Positions 1 to 6,710 of a stretch of DNA of 12,118 nucleotides are shown one piece after another (position 1 is the first letter of the stretch; each line of letters begins with the position of its first letter). The notes beneath the pieces were generated by a model. The model searched no databases and was not told the origin of the DNA. It saw only the letters and a list, made by a program, of their open reading frames with translations. The position numbers and the translations under genes are program-made. The DNA comes from Nephromyces sp. MM_2019 (lineage: Eukaryota > Apicomplexa > Aconoidasida > Nephromycida), in assembly GCA_015657535.1 (NCBI GenBank), contig JADHZB010000042.1, positions 1-12,118 of the forward strand, written 5' to 3'.

Positions 1-18
1 ACCCCCCACCCCACTTAC

Positions 19-574
19 CTAAAAAGTACTGTTTTATGTAAATCTCAGCATCATCCATATCATCAGTCTCATTGCTGCCAACAGCAGTTCTTCCATCACC
101 CCTCTCTGCTCCTGAGCTGTGAGAACCCCCCCCTCCCACCAAGCCCTCCCCTTCAGATACTGACTTTCCATCAGTAAACTGATATTGAAGAGCCATCCCT
201 CCCGCACTACCGCCCCCTCCAATCCCCCCATTCTGAGGTACCCCCACACCAGAAACTACCGAACTAGCAGTAGCGCTGTTACTAGAGCCACCAACACCAT
301 CACCGCCACTACCAGCAGGTGGGGGGGGTTTGCTTTCGCCGGGAGTAGAATCGTCAGTAGAGTTCGAGGGCCCCCCCAAAGAGAAGCTTAGGCTGTTGCT
401 TTGACCTACAACTGCACCTGCCACTGTACATACACCCGAAGAAACTATCAGAGGCTGAGCTTGATCAGACGCTCGATCAGCAGAGGAAGCTGCCTGCTGT
501 GTGCGAGAGATGAAGGAGGGGCTTTCTGAAGGATTCCCAGCCTTTACCTCCTCTGGAGGCATGGAAACGCTCAT
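19..574 (-). CDS. First coding exon of an unidentified Gly/Ser-rich protein (partial gene)
   Basis: On the minus strand an ATG at 574-572 opens a frame of 185 codons plus one base without a stop, ending at a consensus donor (GTAAGT on the minus strand, plus positions 18-13). An in-frame TAA lies 9 bases upstream of the ATG, so this is the first possible start. The N-terminus reads MSVSMPPEEVKAGNPSES. It is followed by a long low-complexity part rich in Gly, Ser, Ala and Pro, with runs such as KPPPPAGSGG and IGGGGSAGG, and then by an acidic end, NETDDMDDAEIYIKQYFL, that looks like the start of a folded region. No signal peptide or membrane segment is visible. I do not recognise the family; the diagnostic domain is probably in later exons beyond the left edge. 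The open frame, the donor and the upstream stop make a real exon likely, but no function can be given. Confidence 0.7.
425..434. repeat. Palindrome copy 1 (TGTACATACA)
   Basis: This copy of the dispersed TGTACGTACA family has centre CA. It is the only copy lying clearly inside a coding exon, where it encodes part of GVCTV in the minus-strand protein. Confidence 0.6.
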
Positions 575-723
575 TGCGTGTTCTTAGGCAGCTGTAGAGG
601 GTTAGAGGAGGTTTGTGTGTGTGATATTATGGGGGTTGGGAGGGTTAGAGATGGTGAATGGATGATAGTATAAAAGGGGGGGGTTGAAAGACTTTCATGT
701 GGATGGAGTTTGAGGGAATGTAC

Positions 724-737
724 AGTGTACGTACACT
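724..737. repeat. Palindrome copy 2 (perfect 14-mer AGTGTACGTACACT)
   Basis: A perfect 14-base palindrome containing the exact core TGTACGTACA at 726-735. It sits about 150 bases upstream of the minus-strand gene start. Confidence 0.85.
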
Positions 738-738
738 C

Positions 739-752
739 GCAAGCTCGCTTGC
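739..752. repeat. Hairpin GCAAGC-TC-GCTTGC next to palindrome copy 2
   Basis: Perfect 6-base inverted arms with a 2-base loop start two bases after the 14-base palindrome. A related perfect palindrome, GCAAGCTTGC, occurs at 3640-3649. Confidence 0.6.
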
Positions 753-979
753 TGCTAGTATGTGTATGGTAGAGAAGACAGGTGGGGGCTGGTGGATGTG
801 TGGTAGCAAGTGTGTTTCAGAGAGAGGTAACTGTAGATACGTTTAGGAAGGGTACTGGGGGTAATTTTAAGAGGTGAGAAGATGACAGGGGCATATAAGG
901 AAGAGGGATGTGAAGAGACAGGAAGGTGCGAAGACTTAGGAATGCACGCACATAAGAAGAGGTACGGAAAGATATGAAG

Positions 980-1088
980 ACACGCACACAGACACAAACA
1001 AACATGCAAACCCGAGCACATGCAAAAAAAAGCGCAAGCACACACACACGCATGCGAAGACAAGCACACACCATGCACACACACACAC
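980..1088. repeat. Degenerate CA-rich microsatellite
   Basis: ACACAC-type runs are interspersed with GCA and CAAA. Cys/Val-rich reading frames on the opposite strand are by-products of the repeat. Confidence 0.7.
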
Positions 1089-1240
1089 GTTTGATACTTC
1101 AGCAATTGCGTAGCCATGAAAAAACACTTCAAAGTACTTTGAGGCGCTATGACATAACAACATTGAGCAAGCCACACCAATAAGCCCAATGCACCTACAC
1201 GCAACATAGAAAAGTCTTTTCAGAGCACCTATTCGACTAT

Positions 1241-1328
1241 GTTTGTGTGCTTGTGTGTGCGTTTGTACGTATGCACCTATGCGCGTGTATGCGTATGCCC
1301 ATGCACATGTGCTCATGTGTGTGTGCGT
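1241..1328. repeat. Degenerate TG-rich microsatellite
   Basis: TGTGTG and TATGCG-type runs, opposite in strand bias to the CA block just before it. Between the two blocks (1089-1240) and after (1329-1518) I see no gene. Confidence 0.65.
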
Positions 1329-1518
1329 CTGCAAAACTCTTAGCATCCACCCTATGTAACTACCTGCTTATCCTAAGATAAACACGTTCTCAACTGAAGA
1401 GTCCAGAAGAGGAAACAAAACTGAGAGAACTCCATTAGACGCTGAAGTCATCAGAGAAAGCTTCATTAAATATAAGGGTATGCGTGTGTTTGTGTCGAGT
1501 TCGCCGCTATTGCAAGGG

Positions 1519-1532
1519 GGTGTACGTACACC
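1519..1532. repeat. Palindrome copy 3 (perfect 14-mer GGTGTACGTACACC)
   Basis: A perfect 14-base palindrome with the exact core at 1521-1530. The right flank (ACACCTGGTTATA) resembles that of the copy at 4443 (ACACCTGCTTATA). Confidence 0.85.
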
Positions 1533-1594
1533 TGGTTATAAAGCTTACAAGATACAGCATCAAAAGAAAAAGTTGGGAGCCTAATATAAAGCAT

Positions 1595-1732
1595 ACAGAA
1601 TACACACACCAAAAAATACACACAAACACAAAAAAAACACACAAAATCACATACACAAGCATACAAACAAACACATAAATAAAACAAAAAAAGCACACAA
1701 ACACACAAAAGCACAAAAGCGCACACATACAA
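1595..1732. repeat. A- and CA-rich low-complexity tract
   Basis: Runs of ACACA and AAAA alternate with no coding evidence. The following 1733-1920 is unique sequence without a recognisable gene. Confidence 0.6.
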
Positions 1733-1920
1733 CTGAAGAAGTATGCATTCATTGCGAATGTACCCTGTGCCTTTCGAAACAAAGGCGATTATAGATACAG
1801 CCTCATTTATAATACACACACTCGAGCAAACACACCGAGTGATATATACCTAACTACACTCAATCAGCGACAGCCAATGACACACACAATAAGATTGAAA
1901 AGAAATTGTAAACATTGAAT

Positions 1921-2480
1921 AGCACACTAAGCAACACACACCTCCAACAACACACACATTCAGGAGCAAATAAGCACATTCAGCGGCACATATACACATA
2001 AACACACAAGGATACAAAATCAAGCACACACTCAATGAAACACACACCTAATAACAGAAAAAACCAACGGCACACACTCAATGGTACACCCTCAAGAGCA
2101 TATACATTTAATAACATACATGCATTAACACACACTCAACAAAACGCTTAAGAAAACACACATACCAAATGCTACGCAACAATACACACACTCAACAACA
2201 CACACACCCAACGACTCGTATACACAACACATTCAACCAAGAACACACACCCAACAACACACACACCAACAATACACACACCAACACACACACCCAACAA
2301 CCCACACACTTAACTATGCATACAATGAACAATACACACACCTAACAAAACACGTGCTAAGCAAAGTACAACACACACACTAAAACACACACTACACAAC
2401 ACACACCAAAACACCCTCAACAACACACAACACACACCCTCAGTAACAAACACAAAAACCCCCACAACAACATACACCAA
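1921..2480. repeat. CA-rich satellite (AACACACACACCCAACA-type units)
   Basis: More than 500 bases of the plus strand consist of irregular units of 10 to 20 bases built from ACACAC and CAACA blocks, with almost no G. The complementary strand is therefore strongly TG-rich, resembling the sense strand of the release-factor introns. No gene is supported here. Confidence 0.8.
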
Positions 2481-3030
2481 AACACCCCCCCCTAAATGCG
2501 CTTTCCAGCTTGAGAAACACACGCTTAGACAAAATATACTCCGGACACACACACATCCCAACACACAGCCAAAACATGGCACACACACATATCCCAACAC
2601 ACACCCAAAACAACGCACAGACACTCACCTGTGAATTTCTCCCAACAATTAAAGCGCTTACATTATCACAACAAATAGGGGCAAAATTATGGAGGAAACA
2701 CCAAAAAAAACAAAGAGGAGGGAAATTCGCTATAACCAAAGAAATACACGATTTCTATCAAAATTCACTGGAATGTGTATGTGTTTGTAGGGGGAGTAAC
2801 TGAATTTATAAACATGAAAACTGCAGACACACTCGTAAGAACATTTGTGTATAGAAAATACACACACAAAAACGGATTTATAACAATCACACACACACAC
2901 ACACAAGGGCTTATGCCACTGCAAAAAACGGCACTGGGTAGTTGAAAGTTACAGCCACTCCCCGCACACATCCTACCGGCTGCGCTAAACCCAACAAGCC
3001 GGGAATAAAGCTCAGCATTTTATGGGGTGC
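2481..3030. other. Mixed low-complexity region with one possible minus-strand exon end
   Basis: Contains a duplicated CACACACATCCCAACACAC-like segment (2540-2605), a pure CA run at about 2889-2905 and AT-rich DNA between them. On the minus strand an open frame ends at CAG|GTGAGT (boundary at 2629); see findings. No gene is assigned. Confidence 0.4.
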
Positions 3031-3187
3031 TGATTGTATAAGTGTGTGTGCGTGTGTGTGTGTGCGTGTGTGTTATATTTTCGTGTTGGGGTGGGTGATG
3101 GGGGTTGGTATAGGGGGGGTAGGTGGGCAGAGAGGGTGTGCAGCAGGTTGATATTCGGGAGTCGGGAGGGTTGGGAGAGTGTGTGGG

Positions 3188-3232
3188 GTAAATCGTGCGG
3201 GCGGGTGTTGACTGTGGTGTAAATCGTGCGGG
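3188..3232. repeat. Direct repeat GTAAATCGTGCGGG, two copies 31 bases apart
   Basis: Exact 14-base copies at 3188-3201 and 3219-3232 lie in a TG- and G-rich block that runs from about 3040 to 3300. Confidence 0.7.
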
Positions 3233-3414
3233 GGGGATGTGTGTGAGGTGGCTCCCCTGTGTGTGTGTCAGATAGTTCGCTTGTGTGTGTGACACTCTCT
3301 CAAAGTAGAGTTTTTATCGGACGTGCAGGCGGGAGGTTAAAGAGGGCGTGTGTTACAAGGCAAACCGATTGTCTCGCGCTGCCAAAATACAGTGGGAAAT
3401 AAAACGCATCAATT

Positions 3415-3567
3415 CCTGTGTGTATGCGTTTACTGTTAGTTCCTCCTGCGTTTTTATGTTTACTGTTAGTTCCTGTGTATGCGTGTTTACCGGTTAATTT
3501 CTGTGTGTGCGTGTGTTTACCTATTGTTTCCTGTGTGTATTTACTGTTAGTTCGTGTGTGTGCGTGC
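3415..3567. repeat. Minisatellite with GTTTACTGTTAGTTCC core, five degenerate copies
   Basis: Copies start near 3428, 3458, 3485, 3515 and 3539, separated by TGTGTATGCG-type spacers. The unit length is about 24 to 30 bases, with copies 3 and 4 the most diverged. Confidence 0.75.
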
Positions 3568-4151
3568 CTTCATCACTAAAAGCCCCTGCACGTGAGCTTT
3601 CACCTTTAACCTCCCCATGTGTATGATAAGTTCAGCTTTGCAAGCTTGCGCCACTCAACATGAAGGAATCCTGATATTGAAAGAAGCGCTTCTGCAATAA
3701 TTGAAGTGAGTGCATGCACAGTCTCAGAGGTGTACATACACCTCAAAGTATATGTTTTTTGCCTTCCTCTGTATTTAAGCTGAAAAAATTGGATTTGTAT
3801 GTGAGTAATAAGAAGCACCTTGGTTTGCTATGTGTGTGTACGTTTTGATGATATCAGTGGTCCATTCTTGGGTATACTCGCTGTATTAGCTGGTGTGTGT
3901 ACACACGCACAGGAACTTAAAAACTGCTTTCCTTGAAGCGGTAAGTTGCGCGTAGCTCCTTCCCGCTAATGGTCACAAACATTAGTGTGTGAACAGCTTG
4001 AAGCACCCATCATACTCTGTGCGTGTACTGCAGCTCACACTCTTGGCAAATAGAGTCATACGAAACTCAGCATTCAATGCTATGGAGCACAGAAGAGAAG
4101 AGGCAGTGTTTAGAAATGGATAGAGTAAGAAGATTAGGTGTGTGCTGATGT
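3568..4151. other. Mostly unique sequence, no gene recognised
   Basis: Contains the palindrome GCAAGCTTGC (3640-3649), GTGCATGCAC (3710-3719), palindrome copy 4, and GTGTGTACACAC at 3895-3906. Short open frames occur on the minus strand (for example 3606-3818), but none resembles a known family. Confidence 0.4.
3727..3744. repeat. Palindrome copy 4 (GAGGTGTACATACACCTC)
   Basis: Arms of 8 bases are perfect and only the central CA breaks the symmetry. Core TGTACATACA at 3731-3740. GTGCATGCAC lies just upstream at 3710-3719. Confidence 0.8.
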
Positions 4152-4293
4152 GCCGAGAAGCTCCTGTTGTATAAGGTAGTTTTGTGTGTGTATAGATATA
4201 CTCAGAAGCTCCTATTGTAGGTGATAGTTTTGTGGGTGCAGACATGCTCAGGAACTCCAAGCATAGGTGATGGTCTAGCGTTTGTATAGATAC
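4152..4293. repeat. Tandem repeat, about 47-48 base unit, three degenerate copies
   Basis: Copies start at about 4153, 4201 and 4247. Each follows the order CTCAGAAGCTCCT, then TATTGTAGGTGATAG, then a TTTGTGTGTATAGATA-like tail. The period is close to a multiple of three, so the minus-strand frame over it shows a 16-residue repeat, but nothing else supports coding. Confidence 0.75.
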
Positions 4294-4442
4294 AATAAGG
4301 AGTGTCAAAAGCGGATGCATCATCTACACTATATCTATGTCTGTGTATGGATAGTTAACTATTTCCGTTTACAGAGAAACATACTTTTCTTTTATAAGGC
4401 ATAGATATACAAATGCTTCCATCTACAGAATCTCTGTGTGTT

Positions 4443-4456
4443 AGTGTACGTACACC
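4443..4456. repeat. Palindrome copy 5 (AGTGTACGTACACC)
   Basis: Exact core TGTACGTACA at 4445-4454 with only the outermost base pair unmatched. Confidence 0.85.
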
Positions 4457-4583
4457 TGCTTATACACAGCGAAAACGATGGCTTGTAAGCGGATGTGTTT
4501 TCATTGATTGTGTGGAATCTACAGCTTAAAATCGCTAGCAGTGGTGATATCACACGTATAACAGGCACATACTTAAGGCGAGA

Positions 4584-4593
4584 TGTACGTACA
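4584..4593. repeat. Palindrome copy 6 (exact TGTACGTACA)
   Basis: Exact 10-base core without the GTG/CAC extension, 140 bases after copy 5. Confidence 0.75.
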
Positions 4594-4766
4594 GAGTAGA
4601 AGCTGATTGCGGAGTACTCATCATACTCCTGGTTGCTCGTTCTCTCTTTCAAAACTCCATGAGTGACACTGTGTGTGTGTGCGAAAAGGCAGAAACTGAA
4701 GGATTCAACACCAAAGGAGTTTTTTTTACTGTGCGATATCTTACTCTTTAGCAGAAGCTTTATGCT

Positions 4767-5025
4767 TTGTTTTTATGTCTGTGTGTGCGTGTGTGCGTTT
4801 GCGTGTGTGCGTTTGTGTTTGTCTGTTTGTGCATCTATATTTGCGTGCTTTTTTTTTGTATTTGTATGTGTCTGCGTGCTTATGCGTCTTTATATGCCCG
4901 TAGGTGTATTTTTATGTGTGTGACTCTGTCTCTGTGTGTATCTCCTTGTTTGTGTATCCCCGTTTGTGTCTCTCTCGTTTGTGTATGTGTCTGTGTATCT
5001 CTTCTCTCCCTTTCTCTCTGTGTGC
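4767..5025. repeat. T- and TG-rich low-complexity tract
   Basis: TGTGTGCG, TTTGTG and TCTCTG blocks form a long degenerate tract, with a T run near 4851. Apparent Cys/Val/Leu-rich frames here are repeat artefacts. Confidence 0.7.
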
Positions 5026-5185
5026 AATTCTCAACTCTTCCTACCTCATTGACATGCTTCTTGGATTCTTAACCCACAAGAGGTGATTGTAAGCTTGTCT
5101 AACACATAATCACCACCGCGTTATTCAGCACTCACTAGAGGCTTTCCAGCATATACAATGACGAATCCCTTCCTCATCACACTAG

Positions 5186-5195
5186 TGTACGTACG
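5186..5195. repeat. Palindrome copy 7 (TGTACGTACG)
   Basis: One arm base differs from the core. The wider context, AGTGTACGTACGCT, is otherwise typical. Confidence 0.65.
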
Positions 5196-5303
5196 CTACT
5201 ACGCTTTTCTTCAGCTTATCTATAGTAGAAATCTTTACAGCTTCAGCCACTCTCCTCTTGGTGAAACTCACCAAAGAAAACAACGGAATTGAAGATTTTA
5301 AGT

Positions 5304-5325
5304 GGAAATTTCATTGAAAATTTCC
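5304..5325. repeat. Inverted repeat GGAAATTT / AAATTTCC
   Basis: Perfect 8-base arms separated by six bases, capable of a small hairpin. No function is evident. Confidence 0.5.
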
Positions 5326-5363
5326 CTTTGAAAGGAGTGCCTTTCGCGATTTCGGCGTTGAGA

Positions 5364-5377
5364 GGTGTATGTACACC
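5364..5377. repeat. Palindrome copy 8 (GGTGTATGTACACC)
   Basis: Perfect arms with central TG in place of CG. Core at 5366-5375. Confidence 0.8.
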
Positions 5378-5549
5378 GAAATATGGTGATTAAACAGGAA
5401 AATCTAAACGTCTTAACTATAGGAATGCAATAGAACACACACGTGGAATAAGTGGATGAAGTAGGTGATGAAGCAAAAGATGAGTAAATGCTCAGTAATG
5501 GGGGAACGATAACAAGGGAACAGGACGAGAGGAGAGATGGGAGGGATAA

Positions 5550-5566
5550 GAGAGAGAGAGAGAGAG
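5550..5566. repeat. GA microsatellite
   Basis: Uninterrupted GAGAGA run inside a purine-rich segment, immediately followed by GCATGCA. Confidence 0.85.
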
Positions 5567-5699
5567 CATGCACTGTAGAGCCTGTAGATAACATGTTGAA
5601 GGAGAGCCTAGCGAGAGAGAGTCTAGAGAGGTAATGGGGAGAACATAACGAAAGCGAAGAGAAAAAGATCCCAGAGATATAGTAAGCAAGCCGAAGTAG

Positions 5700-5734
5700 C
5701 ACACACACACAGCACACACACACACACACACACA
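5700..5734. repeat. CA microsatellite
   Basis: ACACAC run interrupted once by AG at 5711-5712. Confidence 0.9.
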
Positions 5735-5735
5735 G

Positions 5736-6400
5736 GAAGTCTAGAGAGATACGTAGAGACTATGAGGATCTAATAATCTCATCAAACGCTACGTTTGCCA
5801 CAGAGCTGATGCTTAGAGCTTTCCAGGTGCTACCCATTGTGGGGCTCTACTAATGCATGCACTTTCTAGCTTTCAATGAAGCTTACGCTTCTTCTTCACA
5901 CACACTCCTTTGTGGTGTCTTTACAATTTCTGCTCATTGATCGTTTAAAGCTTCGCCTGTGGTGAAGCTCCCTCTTCTTCATTCATTTAAGGTAGCTTTT
6001 CATCATCTTCACTCCCCATAATTTGCTCCCTCTCCTTCAACTACTCGCTCCTCATCTTCTTCCCTCCTTATCTACTTCATTGTCTTCACTCATCATCTAA
6101 TCCCCCTTCTTCCCTCTTGTTCCGTTGCTTTTGCCCGATTTCCACGGTTTCTTCATAGGAATCTCCTTTTCAGTCCATCCTTTGCTCATAGCAAACTGAA
6201 GCGATTCACTTCCTCTTCCTCATCGCTTGCTTCCAATTCAGAAATCACAGAAAAATAGGAATTAACTCGTTTTCAAGGGGGGAAGAAGAGGATTTTTAGT
6301 TGCTCACAAAGACTGTAAAAGTCGCGATATACAGCGTTAGACGCATGCGCTTTCATCCTCTGTCACACACACTAGTTTCCTAGCGTCTCACACACACGTC
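5736..6400. other. Pyrimidine-rich upstream region of the release-factor gene
   Basis: The plus strand is rich in CTTCTTC and CTCC between about 5885 and 6200. It includes a hairpin AGCTTC...GAAGCT (5949-5969) and TGCATGCA at 5854-5861. It probably contains the promoter or leader of the release-factor gene, but no transcription start can be placed. Confidence 0.4.
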
Positions 6401-6576
6401 GCTTTGCAGTTTCGTGCGATGAAGATGAATTTCTCTCTTTACAAAAACGGTTTTATTTGTAGTAGTGGAAACGCTGAATCTCTACTTCCCCTTGTAAAAA
6501 CGTCTATTTTGTTTAGCAGAATTCTCGTTTTCCGGTCTTTTTTCTCGCTTTTAAGTGCTGTGTGTGTTGTTTTGAG

Positions 6577-6710
6577 ATGTACGTACTCTCTGTCAGCCTG
6601 CTAAGTTCTCTGAAGAAGTCTGAGGCACTTACCCTCCCATTGATGCTGCAAACCCTAGGCAATCGCCTTTCTAAAGCACGTTACTTTCTTGATAATCTAG
6701 AAAGTGGGAA
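6577..6710 (+). CDS. prfB: Release factor exon 1 (N-terminal helix; start uncertain)
   Basis: Reads MYVLSVSLLSSLKKSE, then LMLQTLGNRLSKARYFLDNL, the RF2 domain 1 pattern (compare RGYFDLD). It ends at a GTAAGT donor with two codon bases over. The ATG at 6577 is the first in this frame after a TAG, and overlaps palindrome copy 9. Alternatively an upstream exon 6419-6534, encoding MKMNFSLYKNGF and a hydrophobic basic stretch, could splice at 6597 in matching phase and supply a targeting peptide. Confidence 0.6.

Larger units (their letters stand above)
575..979. other. Upstream flank of the minus-strand gene, no gene seen
   Basis: The plus strand is G- and purine-rich, with G runs around 676-683 and AG-rich DNA at 810-930. 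It should contain the promoter and 5' leader of the minus-strand gene, but no clear promoter element was found. It holds palindrome copy 2 and an adjacent hairpin. Confidence 0.5.
4294..4766. other. Mostly unique sequence, no gene recognised
   Basis: Holds palindrome copies 5 and 6. A minus-strand open frame of 86 codons (4392-4652) crosses copy 5, has no recognisable domain and is not annotated. Confidence 0.4.
5026..5549. other. Mostly unique sequence with two palindrome copies
   Basis: No gene recognised. Includes palindrome copies 7 and 8 and an inverted repeat at 5304-5325. It becomes purine-rich on the plus strand after about 5460. Confidence 0.4.

Noticed and set aside
669..676. TATAAAAG, a TATA-box-like sequence on the plus strand
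   Set aside because: No plus-strand gene follows it, and the neighbouring gene runs the other way. A single match is not enough.
755..1346. Long minus-strand frames rich in Cys, Val and His
   Set aside because: They translate CA/TG microsatellites (CVCVCV, HTHTHT patterns) and carry no domain or splice context.
1466..2624. Cys/Val/Phe-rich minus-strand frames over the CA satellite
   Set aside because: Repeat-derived composition. The absence of stops is explained by the TG repeat itself.
3895..3906. GTGTGTACACAC as a further palindrome family member
   Set aside because: It lacks the TGTA-NN-TACA spacing and can arise by chance where TG and CA runs meet.
4663..5086. Overlapping plus-strand frames resembling small hydrophobic Cys-rich membrane proteins
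   Set aside because: All arise from a TG/T-rich low-complexity tract. Three overlapping frames are open at once, which is typical of repeats.
5298..5731. Minus-strand Ser/Leu-rich frame of about 140 codons
   Set aside because: It is the complement of GA- and CA-rich microsatellites. No recognisable domain.
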